Source: Streptomyces sp. AA1529
Lineage (GTDB): Bacteria; Actinomycetota; Actinomycetes; Streptomycetales; Streptomycetaceae
Direction: 5' to 3'
NCBI RefSeq assembly: GCF_000280905.1
Contig: NZ_ALAP01000097.1
Span: 28,232 to 92,231 of the forward strand
DNA length: 64,000 nucleotides
Shown here: positions 1 through 9,212 of the stretch, one piece after another
Numbering within the stretch: position 1 is the stretch's first letter
How the letters are laid out: every line of letters begins with the position of its first letter
Notes under the pieces: model-generated
The model's database searches: none
What the model saw: the letters and a program-made list of their open reading frames with translations, nothing else
What the model was told of the DNA's origin: nothing
Made by a program: the position numbers and the translations under genes

Positions 1-345
1 TTGAGCGGGCTCCGGGTTGTCGTCGGTGACCTCGATGCGCACCTCGTCGAGAACGCGCAGCACCCGCGCTTCGACGTCGCCGTTTCCGTGCTCCAGTGCG
101 TTGGCGAGCAGTTCGGAGACTGCGAGCTGGATGTCCTCGGCTAACTGTTCGGGCAGGTTCCAAGAACGCAGGATGGTGCGAACGGTGCGCCGTATCTCGG
201 GTACACGGGCACTGTCCGGTGCGAAGACCACCGCGAAGGCCCGTGAGGTCTGCGGCCGGAGCTCACCGGAGTCTGACGTCCCGGTCTGCGGGCGCTTCGT
301 CCTGTGCCTCTTCTCCACCGTCTCCGTGAGCACATCCACGCTCAT
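1..345 (-). CDS. ATP-binding anti-sigma-type regulator, partial
   Basis: HATPase_c_2 (RsbW-like) protein of the kind that phosphorylates or sequesters anti-sigma antagonists in Streptomyces; cytoplasmic. The first 115 residues are visible and the frame runs off the left edge. The motif ELLANALEHG (about residues 85-95) is the N-box of GHKL ATPases, followed by a beta strand ending in TDDNPEP. The start at 345 is fixed by a strong GAGGAGG ribosome binding site 6 bases upstream. Seen: motif and start. Known: family role. Partner sigma factor not visible. Confidence 0.85.
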   Translation of the reverse strand, partial: MSVDVLTETVEKRHRTKRPQTGTSDSGELRPQTSRAFAVVFAPDSARVPEIRRTVRTILRSWNLPEQLAEDIQLAVSELLANALEHGNGDVEARVLRVLDEVRIEVTDDNPEPAQ

Positions 346-537
346 TGGTTCCTCCTCGTCGCGAGGTGAACACACAGAGTTCAAGAGAGGGGGACGCGTT
401 GGCTAGGACGGGAAGTTGGACTTTTCCAGGACTTGCATGTCTCAGGAGGACTTCTTGTCGGCCTTCTGTTTGCGCACCGTTTCCTACAGCAGACTGAGGC
501 GGTATCCCGGGAGGGAACCGAATCTGCGGAGGGGGCC

Positions 538-1884
538 ATGAACGGCGAGGACCGCACGCTGCTCTGCGAGTTGGCAACTGCGCAGGGCATCAAAGCCCAC
601 AGCAAGTTCAGTGAGGCTTATCGTGCCGCCGCGAGCGACCTGACCCGCCGTGGGGCGGATGTGGCTCCAGCACCGACCCAGCGGCACTTGACCCGCCTTC
701 TCAAGGTGGGTGCCGTCAAGACGGAGCCCTTCGCGCCGACCGTCCGGGTTCTGGAATACATGTTCCAGCGGCCCATCGCTGAACTGCTGGGCCCGGCCCC
801 TATGCCCCAGTCGCCCCCGGTAGACGCCGTTTCGCAGACCCGTGCGCCCAACGAAAGTGAACTGCTGATGACCGCTCAGGACGCCGCTGTACACGCAGGC
901 CAGGCCGCTTCTCTCCACCTGGACGAGATGAGCCTCGACCAGCTCGACGACGACCTGGTCGTTCTCGCCCGCTCGTACGGAATGACCGCCCCGTCACAGA
1001 CCTACGAACGCGCGAAGATACTGCTCCAAGCTGCGCAAAGCATGCTGGAGCGGACGAGCTCACCACAGCAGCACACCCGCCTCTACTATGCGGCAGCGCA
1101 AGCTACGGCGCTGCTCAGTGCAGTCTCCTTCGACCTGGGTGCGATGGCACCCGCGGTCTCTCTCGCGCGTTCCAGCGCGCAGTACGGCAAAACCATCGAA
1201 AACGGCCCTGTCCAGGCATACGCCCACGGAATGCTCGCCTTCATGGCCTTCTGGGAAGGGCGCCCCACTGGTGCGGTGCGCCTCGCCCGGCAGGCGCTGG
1301 AGTTCGGTGGCTTGGGGGACACTGCACGCCGCCGTCTGCTCGCCATCGAGGCGCGCGCACACGGGCACCTGCGCAACGACCGCGAGGCCCAGCGCGCCAT
1401 ACGCCAGGCGGGGGAGCAGGCGGCCGGCGACCGTGACGAGCTCCACGACGATATCGGTGGGGAGTTCGACTTCGACCTCGCTCGCACGGCGATGAGCAAC
1501 GCCACCACGAGCTTGCTGCTGCGGGATGGCGAAGCAGCGGAAGCGTCCGCTACCGAAGCCCTCGCCTTGCTGAGCAACCGTCCCGAGAACGAGCAGCCGA
1601 TCGTGGTCTCCGGCCCAGCCGCCATCGACCTGGCCCGTGCGCGGCTGATGCGCCGGGAGGTCGAAGGCGCTAGTGAAGCGCTCGCTTCGGTCCTGCAGAT
1701 TCCACCGGAGTGGCGCGGTGCGGGCCTACTGGAACGGTTGACCGCAGCCAGGATCGAGCTGACCAGCCCCGCGTTCGAGCGAGCTCCGGCCGCGGTCGAC
1801 CTGGCGGAACGCATAGAGGAATTCAGCGCGCTGTCGCCGGCCCGCCGGCTCGGAGCAGTCAGCCCCCTGGCAATCGAAGCCTGA
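538..1884 (+). CDS. TPR-like helical repeat regulator
   Basis: 448-residue soluble protein resembling the Streptomyces regulators that have a short N-terminal DNA-binding-like segment followed by a long alpha-helical, tetratricopeptide-like region. The N-terminus contains a likely helix-turn-helix (about residues 20-60, with PTQRHLTRLLKVG) and the remainder is Ala/Leu/Arg-rich helices. The ATG at 538 is chosen because GGAGGGGG lies just upstream; the frame is open from 433 but has no ribosome site there. It stands alone, 5 bases from the convergent epimerase gene. Target genes are unknown; the regulator role is inference. Confidence 0.75.
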   Translation: MNGEDRTLLCELATAQGIKAHSKFSEAYRAAASDLTRRGADVAPAPTQRHLTRLLKVGAVKTEPFAPTVRVLEYMFQRPIAELLGPAPMPQSPPVDAVSQTRAPNESELLMTAQDAAVHAGQAASLHLDEMSLDQLDDDLVVLARSYGMTAPSQTYERAKILLQAAQSMLERTSSPQQHTRLYYAAAQATALLSAVSFDLGAMAPAVSLARSSAQYGKTIENGPVQAYAHGMLAFMAFWEGRPTGAVRLARQALEFGGLGDTARRRLLAIEARAHGHLRNDREAQRAIRQAGEQAAGDRDELHDDIGGEFDFDLARTAMSNATTSLLLRDGEAAEASATEALALLSNRPENEQPIVVSGPAAIDLARARLMRREVEGASEALASVLQIPPEWRGAGLLERLTAARIELTSPAFERAPAAVDLAERIEEFSALSPARRLGAVSPLAIEA

Positions 1885-1889
1885 CCGTT

Positions 1890-2921
1890 CTAGCGGCCGA
1901 GCGCGGCGAGGATCGCTCGTTCCTTCTCGGGCGAGATACCGTGCTCGGCCCATCGCGGGTGTTCCACCGGCGTGCCACCTTCTGTCATCCATGACCAGGT
2001 GTCCGCGACCGTGTCCGCCAGCGGTCTACAGACCAGCCCAGCAGCCTGCGCGCGCGTCGAGTCGATCCGCCATACGCCGGCATGCGTGCGCCACAGCGGC
2101 AGCTCCGTCCACTGCCTCACCTCGTGGTCCAGGAGCAGCTTGTCGGAAGCCCAGATGAGCTGTGCGTGTCCGCCCGTGGCCAAGACGCACGCTGTCAGCA
2201 GATCGCTCATAGTCGCCTGGGCGACTGGCGCGACGCAGTTGTAGGCGCCTCCACTGTCGGCAGCCGCCTGGTCGAGAGCAAACGCAGCCACATCCCGCAC
2301 GTCGATCGGCTGGATGGTCCTCTCTGGCGCCCCGGGAGCCAGCATGCGACCACCGCGGGAAGTACGGCGCAACCACCAGGGAAGCCGTCCGACGTACTCA
2401 CGTGGTCCCAGGATGACACCCGGGCGCAGAACGCTCGTTCTCCCGGGGCCGTAGACGGTGGTAACTGCCCGCTCGGCGCCCGCTTTCTGCCGACCGTAAT
2501 GCCAGTCGGGGCCTGTCCAGCCTTCCGGGAGGCGGCCGTAATCGGCATCGGCGTCCGGAGGGCCGTCCAGCAGCTCAGAGTCTTCCGTCAACGGCTCGTT
2601 TGGCCAACCGCGATAGGCGTTCACTGTGCTGATGTAGACGTACCGCCTGGCGACTCGTTCCAGGACCCGGGCCCCTGCAAGGACATCGCGTGGGGCCAAC
2701 TCGGACGCGGACGTGTCCACGACGGCGTCCCAGGGCCCTGCGGAAGCAAGCCGTTCGAGATCTGCGGCAATGGTCCGATCACCATGCACCGGGCTGGCGC
2801 CATCCGGGACCGCTCCGGACTTGCCGCGGTTGAAAACGTGCACCTCCCACCCTCGGCTCAGAGCGTCGTGTGCGACCGCGTGCCCGAGGAACCATCCACC
2901 GCCCAGCACAAGAAGTCTCAT
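1890..2921 (-). CDS. NAD-dependent epimerase/dehydratase family protein
   Basis: 343-residue extended short-chain dehydrogenase. The N-terminus has the Rossmann motif GGGWFLG (residues 7-13), and a central YGRQKAGAE carries the Tyr-x-x-x-Lys catalytic pair. Such proteins act on nucleotide sugars or related small molecules; the substrate cannot be read from the sequence. The start at 2921 gives the Rossmann strand at the very N-terminus as usual. It converges with the TPR-like regulator gene. Confidence 0.8.
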   Translation of the reverse strand: MRLLVLGGGWFLGHAVAHDALSRGWEVHVFNRGKSGAVPDGASPVHGDRTIAADLERLASAGPWDAVVDTSASELAPRDVLAGARVLERVARRYVYISTVNAYRGWPNEPLTEDSELLDGPPDADADYGRLPEGWTGPDWHYGRQKAGAERAVTTVYGPGRTSVLRPGVILGPREYVGRLPWWLRRTSRGGRMLAPGAPERTIQPIDVRDVAAFALDQAAADSGGAYNCVAPVAQATMSDLLTACVLATGGHAQLIWASDKLLLDHEVRQWTELPLWRTHAGVWRIDSTRAQAAGLVCRPLADTVADTWSWMTEGGTPVEHPRWAEHGISPEKERAILAALGR

Positions 2922-3340
2922 GCCTGCGATCCTGCCCGAACGGTCACCCGATCAGCCAGAGCCCCGCGGCGGCTTGCCTGTGCGGCCTTCGGCCGGTGCC
3001 CGGGCAGGGGGCGTCACGCCGACAGCTTGGCCGGTCTCGTCATCACCCCATTCCTGGTGGTGCGCTGAGGAGACACACTGTGCTGCGGAGTGCAGGACAC
3101 GTGGCGGGCCACGAGGTCATTGCGGCCATCGCCTTGCGAGCGCTGGGGAGGAACTGTGCCTGCCGCACCAGCTGGTACCACTGGGTTCGGCCCGGAGCGT
3201 TCGGTGGTGCAGATGGCCGCCGCGCTGACGGGTTGGGTGCCAGGCCTCGGCCGGCGTCTGGCCGGGGCCCGGAAGTGCCTCAGTCAGCCCGACAGTTCGA
3301 CTGCCAGAAACGGTCGGTTGAGTCGTCTGCGGCGTGGCGA
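2922..3340. other. 419-base gap between epimerase and litR
   Basis: No frame here looks like a real gene. It lies upstream of the epimerase start (minus strand) and downstream of litR, so it must hold the epimerase promoter. No strong hairpin or repeat was seen. Confidence 0.5.
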
Positions 3341-4249
3341 TCAGATGCCGGTGAGGACGTCGAGGGTTTGAGGCAAGGTCTGGAGCACGGATGCGGCGTG
3401 TCCGGTGCAAGGGGAGCAGGGCCATCCTGGTCCCGCCGGGTAGACCGGTGCGCTCGCGCTGCTGGCAGCGTCTTGCAGCATGCCGGTGTCGGCTGTGGCC
3501 GGGTCGCGTGCCCACAGCACGGTGGCGTGTGGCTGGGTACGGGAGATGGCTTCGATCAGGTAGCGGGAAGGGAGGCTGCCGAGCAGGACGCTGGTGTAGC
3601 TGCGGTCTGCCAGGGCGGCAGCCAAGGCGGTCAGGGGCAGAGTGTGCTGTTCGTCGGAGGTGGCTGCCAGCAGCACGAGCGGGGCCTGTGCTGACGGGTT
3701 CGGGGCGTGGGCTTGGGCGTGCTGGCGCAGGGCGGCTTCGAGGAGGCCGCTGGTCATGTGCTCGGTCTCGACTCCGCAGCCGGTCTTCTCCCAGTGCTCG
3801 CCGATCGCCACCAGAGCGGGGGCGAAGACGGTCGTCCACGCCAGCGCGGCGCCCTGGCGGGCGAGCGCGGCTGCGGCCAGGCGTGTGACGGCTTCGGGGT
3901 CGAAGGCGTCCATCGCCGCGCGCAGATCCTGTGCGCTGACCGGCACGGACCCTGTGGAGTCCGGCGGGGGGCCGGCCGAGACTGCGCGGGCTGCCTGGGC
4001 GGCGGCGACGCCTTGGCGGACAAGATGGAGCATGCGATCCAGCCGCTGTAGGTCTTCCAGCGAGTAGCGCCGGTGGCCACCGGGGGTACGGCCGGAGGGC
4101 TCCAGGCCATAGCGGGTCCCCCAGGCGCGCAGGGTCGCCGCTTTGGTCTGTAGCCGCTGGGCCGCGACACCCACCGAGAACAGGCTCACCTCCGCCTCGG
4201 GCGTTGCCGAGGTCCGACAGGGTGTCGCGTGCGTGCTCATGCGCGCCAT
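3341..4249 (-). CDS. litR: LitR/CarH-type light-responsive MerR regulator
   Basis: 302-residue adenosyl-B12-dependent photoreceptor repressor. Residues 21-75 form a MerR helix-turn-helix with wing (LRAWGTRYG, GGHRRY). Residues about 100-180 form the four-helix B12 cap with the diagnostic W-x9-E-H motif (Trp153, Glu163, His164). The Rossmann-like domain follows with E-x-H (Glu200, His202), His202 being the expected lower axial cobalt ligand. In known systems the protein binds crt promoters in the dark and leaves on illumination. It faces away from the crtE side, with 130 bases between it and the small membrane protein gene. No litS sigma gene is in the window. The start may be 4249 or 4240; neither has a good ribosome site. 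Confidence 0.88.
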   Translation of the reverse strand: MARMSTHATPCRTSATPEAEVSLFSVGVAAQRLQTKAATLRAWGTRYGLEPSGRTPGGHRRYSLEDLQRLDRMLHLVRQGVAAAQAARAVSAGPPPDSTGSVPVSAQDLRAAMDAFDPEAVTRLAAAALARQGAALAWTTVFAPALVAIGEHWEKTGCGVETEHMTSGLLEAALRQHAQAHAPNPSAQAPLVLLAATSDEQHTLPLTALAAALADRSYTSVLLGSLPSRYLIEAISRTQPHATVLWARDPATADTGMLQDAASSASAPVYPAGPGWPCSPCTGHAASVLQTLPQTLDVLTGI

Positions 4250-4379
4250 ATTCCGGCGACCGGGCCGCACGTCGCAACATCGCAAGGCACGAACGGGTGC
4301 ATAAGTTCTGTCGAGGTTTGCCGCTTTCGGGGGCGGGTTACTCGTCGTGTCGTCCGGTCACAACGGAGAAAGGGACGGC
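4250..4379. promoter_or_regulatory. Divergent control region of litR and the crtE side
   Basis: The 130-base space between the divergent litR and small membrane protein genes must hold both promoters. By analogy with characterised LitR/CarH loci it is the likely operator region. I could not identify a clear operator palindrome or sigma consensus by eye, so only the position is supported. Confidence 0.4.
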
Positions 4380-4619
4380 ATGATCGTCAAGAAACTGCAT
4401 GAAGCAGGACTACGCAGCGAGCACGCCTACTTGGGAGCGTTCGCGTCGATCGGCGCCTCCTTCGTCACCTGGCTGACCTCCAACAAGGCCGAGCACGCCG
4501 GTATGGACCGCGCGGACCGTTGGGGCATCTTCGTCGGCGAGTGGGCCCCGACCTTCTTCGCTCTTGGGCTGGCACTGTCCCAGTACGAACGCAGCGAGGG
4601 CACCTTGTCCTCCCAGTGA
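4380..4619 (+). CDS. Small two-helix membrane protein, copy 1
   Basis: 79-residue protein of unknown function with two probable membrane helices (around residues 16-34 and 50-66) separated by a charged loop containing DRADRWGIF. The ATG at 4380 is preceded by GAGAAAGGGA. About 60 residues match the protein encoded at 27370 (shared strings SEHAYL, AFASIGAS, DRADRWGIF, GEWAPTF). It lies between litR and crtE and is probably in the crtE transcription unit. Membrane location is inferred from hydrophobicity only. Confidence 0.72.
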   Translation: MIVKKLHEAGLRSEHAYLGAFASIGASFVTWLTSNKAEHAGMDRADRWGIFVGEWAPTFFALGLALSQYERSEGTLSSQ

Positions 4620-4737
4620 TCGCGCAACGGCCACCGCACCACTGCGGTCGTCGTCTGGCTGGAGCTGCCGGACGGCACGGATGAGTGACCTCGTCAGCGC
4701 AGGTGTTGCACATGTCGGCGAAACCGAAGGGAGTGCG

Positions 4738-5940
4738 ATGCGGCACGACGGCCCGGTCCGGACCGCACCACCGCTGCCGGACACACGCATCACCCCGGCC
4801 TGCGAGGCGGACGAGGCGCCGCCGGGCTCCTGCGCGCGGAGCGTCGCCGCACGTGTCGAACGTGTCCTCGACACCCATTTGGCGCAACGCCGCACGGAAA
4901 GCGCCGTGCTGACTGCCGCGTTCGCCGACGAAGTCGTCCACCATCTCACCCGGCTCGTCCTGGGAGGCGGGAAGCGGCTGAGGCCGGCGTTCCTGTGGTG
5001 TGGTTGGCACGCGGCAGGAGCAGCCGACGTCTCGGAAGACGCCGTGCTGGAGATCGGTGCGGCGCTGGAGTTGCTGCAGGGCTGCGCGCTCATCCACGAC
5101 GACCTCATGGACTCCGCGACGAGTCGTCGGGGCCGGCCCGCCCTGCACGTCGCTTTTCAGGCCGTGCATCGCAGCCGAGGCGCAAGTGGCTCGGCCGAGG
5201 CGTTTGGATACTCGGCTGCTCTGCTGGCTGGTGACCTGGCACTGGCATGGGCACAGGACTTGTGGGAGCAGACGGACCTGCCGCAGCACTCTCGGCAGCG
5301 GACGCGTCGCTTGTGGCAGGCGATGCGCACCGAAATGGTCGCTGGACAGTACCTTGACCTGCGTTCTCAGGCTGACGGCGCAAGCTGCCCGGACGAGGCG
5401 CTGCGCACTGCCTACCTTAAGTCCGGCCTGTACACGGTGCAGCGCCCGTTGTTGCTGGGTGCCACGCTCGGCGGAGCATCCGCTGACCTCAGCGCGGGGC
5501 TGGAACGGGTCGGCCGGTGCGCCGGACTGGCCTTCCATCTGGCAGACGACTTGGCCGATCTTTTTGGGGATGAACAGCAGTTGGGCAGGCGGACAGGGGA
5601 GGACGTCCGGCAGGGCAAGCCGACCTACTTGATGACCGTGGCGTTGGAGGCCGCCAGCCGCGGCGGTCACCGCACAGCGCAGCAAGTCCTGACCCGCGCA
5701 CAAGGGAATCCCGAGTTGAGCGAGGACGGACTCGACGAGGTCCGCGCAGCGGTGACGCAGGTAGGTGCCCGCGGCCACGTCGAAAAACTGGTCCGCGAGC
5801 TGGCGGACGAAGCCCGGGAGGCGGTCGCCGAGTCGGCCATGCCCCGGGCGGCAGCCGACAGCCTCACCGCGCTGGTCGGCGCCACCCTTCGTGCGGCTCC
5901 GCCCCGACACGCGAGCGCCGAGGGGGTAGATCCGGTATGA
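4738..5940 (+). CDS. crtE: Geranylgeranyl diphosphate synthase (CrtE)
   Basis: 400-residue trans-polyprenyl synthase that would extend FPP/IPP to GGPP, the first committed carotenoid precursor; cytoplasmic. GGGKRLRP is at residues 77-84. The first aspartate-rich motif DDLMD is at 121-125 and the second, DDLAD, at 270-274, so both metal-diphosphate sites are intact. The ATG at 4738 has GAAGGGAG upstream; an in-frame ATG at 4681 is less well served. The stop overlaps the crtI remnant start (ATGA), showing former translational coupling. Position next to litR implies light control. Confidence 0.9.
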   Translation: MRHDGPVRTAPPLPDTRITPACEADEAPPGSCARSVAARVERVLDTHLAQRRTESAVLTAAFADEVVHHLTRLVLGGGKRLRPAFLWCGWHAAGAADVSEDAVLEIGAALELLQGCALIHDDLMDSATSRRGRPALHVAFQAVHRSRGASGSAEAFGYSAALLAGDLALAWAQDLWEQTDLPQHSRQRTRRLWQAMRTEMVAGQYLDLRSQADGASCPDEALRTAYLKSGLYTVQRPLLLGATLGGASADLSAGLERVGRCAGLAFHLADDLADLFGDEQQLGRRTGEDVRQGKPTYLMTVALEAASRGGHRTAQQVLTRAQGNPELSEDGLDEVRAAVTQVGARGHVEKLVRELADEAREAVAESAMPRAAADSLTALVGATLRAAPPRHASAEGVDPV

Positions 5941-6132
5941 AGGCAGTGCGTGGCCCCAGCGACCATGTCGTTGTGGTGGGAGCCGGTTTGTCGGGCCTGT
6001 CGGCAGCGCTGCATCTGCTGGGGGAGGGGCGGTCGGTGACCGTCGTGGAAGCGGCACAGGCCCCCGGCGGCCGGGCCGGTCTCGACGACATGTCCGGCTA
6101 CCGCATCGATACGGGGCCCACGGTGCTGACAC
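5937..6132 (+). pseudogene. crtI: Truncated phytoene desaturase (crtI) remnant
   Basis: Only the N-terminal FAD-binding part remains: GAGLSGLSAALHL (residues 16-28), an acidic strand end VVEA, PGGRAG and DTGPTVLT. Family resemblance stops at about 6132; the frame then runs through unrelated sequence to a stop at 6378-6380. CrtI proteins are normally about 500 residues, so more than 85 percent is missing. The ATG overlaps the crtE stop, as in intact crtE-crtI operons. This break explains the absence of downstream crtB. Confidence 0.85.
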
Positions 6133-6397
6133 CTCCCGACCAGCGCAGACGCATGCCGAGAGCGGAGATACGTACCCCTCTGGTCCATGTGCGCGCGCCT
6201 TACCAGCGAAAACGAGTTGCGGAAACCCGTTTCGGCTGTGAAAGCCTCCCGGGCTTGGGCGGCGCGTGTCCGGGTACCGCAGGAGATGGGCTTCTCGGCA
6301 CGCACTTCGCCGCAAGCAGAACAACGTACGGAGAAAAGAAGCCGCCGACCTGGACACTTACTTCCGTGACCGGGCAATAGGGCGGTGCGAATGGGAG
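6133..6397. other. Unassigned sequence after the crtI break
   Basis: Sequence between the crtI breakpoint and the next gene. One minus-strand frame (about 6180-6390) has a CSAC pair and reads as protein-like, but I do not recognise it and it has no clear start. Probably scar sequence from the event that removed most of crtI. Confidence 0.4.
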
Positions 6398-7651
6398 ATG
6401 TTTTTGAGCACGCAGGAAGACCCGGCAGAAGCGGGCAACGGTCGCGGAGACGATGCAAAAGCCGTTCTCGGACTGGTCGCTGACCCTGGCCTGTCGGCTG
6501 AGCTCGTGGATGCGATCGGGCAGGAGCTGCCTGCTCTCCTCGCGGAGCGGGAGGATGGCCCGGAGCGCTGGCGGGTGGAGACCTCGTCGCAGCTGCTGCC
6601 TTTGGACGAGGAAGGTGCGTTGCCGCTACTCGACATCGGGCGTCGTCAGCGCGAGGAGCAAGGCTGGGACGTCACTGTCCTGCTGACTGAGCTGCCGCGC
6701 CGTGCTGGTCGGCAGCCGATTGTCGCCGACTGTCATCCTGAGGCCGGGGTGGGGCTGGTGTCGTTGCCCGCGTTGGGGGCGTTTCGGGTGCGTCGCCGGG
6801 CGCGCGACACGATCGCGTATCTGGTGGCCGCGCATCTCGGGAACGCGGGCGGTGCTCGATCCGCGGCCGAGGAGTCAGGTGGGGAGCGGAAGTCTCCTGG
6901 GCCCGCGCTGGGGTTCTCCTACGAGATCATCAGCGATCGGGAAGAGAGGCGCGCCGACATCGAGGAGGACGGCAGCGAGGATTCCGACGTTCAGCTCGGT
7001 ACCCAGGGGGAATCCCTGCATCTTGTGCTGACGGGGGCGCGCGGGAAGCTGCGGCTGTTGACCGGGATGGTGAGGGCGAACCGTCCATGGCGTCTGGTCC
7101 CGAGCCTCTCGCCGGCGTTGGCGGGCGCTGCTGCCGGTGCCGCGTTCGGCGTGTTCTACTCCAACATCTGGCAGTTGGCAGATGCCTTCAGCACCGCGCG
7201 CCTGATCCTGGTCAACGCGGCCGCGGTGCTCGCGATGATCGTCTGGCTGATCTTCGACAACGGCCTGTGGGAGAGCCCGAGAAACCGTCGCCTGCGGTCC
7301 GAATCGGCGTTGTACAACTCGGTGACGACGCTGACCGTGTCTTTCGGTGTCTTCTGTATGTACCTGTTGCTGTACGCCGTCACGCTGCTTGCCGCGTTCG
7401 TAGCCATCCCGACCGGCTACCTCGCCACCACGCTCCGGCACGGCGCCGGCATTCCCGACCTCGCGACCATCGCGTGGCTGTCCGCGTCCATGGGAACGAT
7501 CGCAGGTGCTCTGGGATCCGGTCTCGCGGGTGAGGACGCCGTGCGCCGGGCCGCCTACAGCGAACGAGAGCTTGAGCGTCAGGCGCAGCGCGACAAGGAA
7601 GAGCAGCGCACCGACCGCGAGGCGACACGCGCTGAAGAGCACGAGAGCTGA
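6398..7651 (+). CDS. Membrane protein with cytoplasmic N-domain
   Basis: 417-residue protein of unknown function. An acidic soluble N-terminal half (about 220 residues) is followed by four probable membrane helices (around residues 230-380, including AGAAAGAAFGVFY and LLLYAVTLLAAFVAIPTGYL) and a charged tail rich in Glu/Arg. The ATG at 6398 is used; an in-frame TTG at 6404 has better spacing to GGGAG at 6393-6397 and may be the true start. It precedes the cardiolipin-synthase-like gene on the same strand, suggesting an envelope role (inference). Confidence 0.7.
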   Translation: MFLSTQEDPAEAGNGRGDDAKAVLGLVADPGLSAELVDAIGQELPALLAEREDGPERWRVETSSQLLPLDEEGALPLLDIGRRQREEQGWDVTVLLTELPRRAGRQPIVADCHPEAGVGLVSLPALGAFRVRRRARDTIAYLVAAHLGNAGGARSAAEESGGERKSPGPALGFSYEIISDREERRADIEEDGSEDSDVQLGTQGESLHLVLTGARGKLRLLTGMVRANRPWRLVPSLSPALAGAAAGAAFGVFYSNIWQLADAFSTARLILVNAAAVLAMIVWLIFDNGLWESPRNRRLRSESALYNSVTTLTVSFGVFCMYLLLYAVTLLAAFVAIPTGYLATTLRHGAGIPDLATIAWLSASMGTIAGALGSGLAGEDAVRRAAYSERELERQAQRDKEEQRTDREATRAEEHES

Positions 7652-7743
7652 GCTCCGGCCACCGTCGTCCGGTGTCCGAGGGGCATCACTGCTGTGACGA
7701 GGGGTTTTTCCATCCCGTCGTCGCGATCCGTATGGTCCCCCTC

Positions 7744-8964
7744 ATGAGTGTTGTGGAGCAGGCCGACAGTCCCGCCGATGACGACAAGAATTCTGCGGCT
7801 GTGCCGGTCGGTAAACGGAAGCAGGAGATACGCAGACGTCTGGAACGACTGATCGGCATCGCCGCCACAGAAGGCAACGAGCTGCGCGTGTTGCGTAACG
7901 GCGATGAGATCTTCCCCGCGATGCTCGGGGCGATCCGAGCGGCCGAGCACACGGTCGACATGATGACGTTCGTCTACTGGCGCGGTGACATCGCCCGTGA
8001 CTTCGCAGCCGCGCTCTCGGAACGCGCCCGGGAAGGCGTACGCGTACGGCTGTTGCTGGACGGGTTCGGCAGCAGCCCGATCCAGCAGGACCTGCTCGAT
8101 GAGATGTCCTCGGCCGGCGTGCATGTGGTGTGGTTCCGCAAGCCGCTGTGGGTCTCTCCTCTCAAGCAGAACCACCGCTGCCACCGCAAGGCTCTCGTGG
8201 TCGACGAGCGCACCGCCTTCACCGGAGGGGTGGGCATCGCCGAGGAATGGTGCGGGGACGCCCGCCATCCGGGTGAATGGCGGGACACTCACATCCAGGT
8301 TCGCGGCCCCGCGGTCGACGGCATCACGGCCGCGTTCGCACAGAACTGGGCGGAGTGCCACCAGGAGCTTTTCGACGAGAAAGACCGGTTCATTGAACAC
8401 GACACGACCGGTCGGTCCGTGGTCCAGGTGGTCCGCGGTTCGGCCAGTTTCGGCTGGCAGGACATGCAGACCCTGCTGCGCGTGCTGCTGGAGTCGGCGC
8501 GGGAGCGGGTCCGGGTCTCGACCGCGTACTTCACCCCGGACGACTTCTTCGTCCAGTTGCTCTGCCGCACAGCTCGCCGGGGAGTCACGATCGACATCCT
8601 CATCCCCGGCCCGCACACGGACAAACGCGTCTCACAGCTGGGCGGCCGCCGCTCCTACGAGGACCTCCTGGATGCCGGGGTCCGGATCGCCGAGTACCAG
8701 CCGACGATGCTGCACGCCAAAATCGTGACCATCGACGGCATCGTTTCCCTGGTCGGCTCCACCAACTTCAACCGTCGCTCACTCGAACACGACGAAGAGG
8801 TCATGCTCGCTGTCGTGGACGAGGAGCTCACCGCCACGCTGGACAAGCACTTCGCCGAGGACTGGGAGGGAGGCGACCTCATCACGCCCGGACGCTGGAA
8901 GCGCAGGCCCGTGCAGCAGCGCCTCGGGGAAGCAGCTGTACGTCCCATCCGCCGCTTCCTTTGA
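7744..8964 (+). CDS. Cardiolipin synthase-like phospholipase D protein
   Basis: 406-residue PLD-superfamily enzyme with two HKD motifs. The first has His147, Lys149 and Asp154 (HRKALVVD); the second is HAKIVTID, followed by GSTN. This is the arrangement of cardiolipin synthases, which condense phospholipids at the inner membrane face. No membrane helices precede the first motif, so it may be a peripheral enzyme. The start at 7744 has no ribosome site, but a TATGGT-like -10 box lies 7 bases before it, compatible with leaderless translation (inference). Confidence 0.85.
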   Translation: MSVVEQADSPADDDKNSAAVPVGKRKQEIRRRLERLIGIAATEGNELRVLRNGDEIFPAMLGAIRAAEHTVDMMTFVYWRGDIARDFAAALSERAREGVRVRLLLDGFGSSPIQQDLLDEMSSAGVHVVWFRKPLWVSPLKQNHRCHRKALVVDERTAFTGGVGIAEEWCGDARHPGEWRDTHIQVRGPAVDGITAAFAQNWAECHQELFDEKDRFIEHDTTGRSVVQVVRGSASFGWQDMQTLLRVLLESARERVRVSTAYFTPDDFFVQLLCRTARRGVTIDILIPGPHTDKRVSQLGGRRSYEDLLDAGVRIAEYQPTMLHAKIVTIDGIVSLVGSTNFNRRSLEHDEEVMLAVVDEELTATLDKHFAEDWEGGDLITPGRWKRRPVQQRLGEAAVRPIRRFL

Positions 8965-9212
8965 TCACCCACGGAGAGCATCGGGACGTTTCGGGCGAGG
9001 CGCCTGATACACCGCCGCGACCCCGGAGAAGTTCACGGGGCTCGCGGGGTGCGCAGACGAGAGCCTGCTCGGTGATGCGTGGTCCAGGCCCTGGATGGAC
9101 ATCACCCACCAGATGACGATGGTGCGACACTGCCGCGGATTGTCCGTGGCCCTGACTGAGTAGCTGTTTCCGATCCAAGGTTCTGGGTAGATTTGCCCCC
9201 TAGCCTGGACCG

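Noticed and set aside
6133..6380. Continuation of crtI as a real protein
   Set aside because: After DTGPTVLT no desaturase motif follows in any frame.
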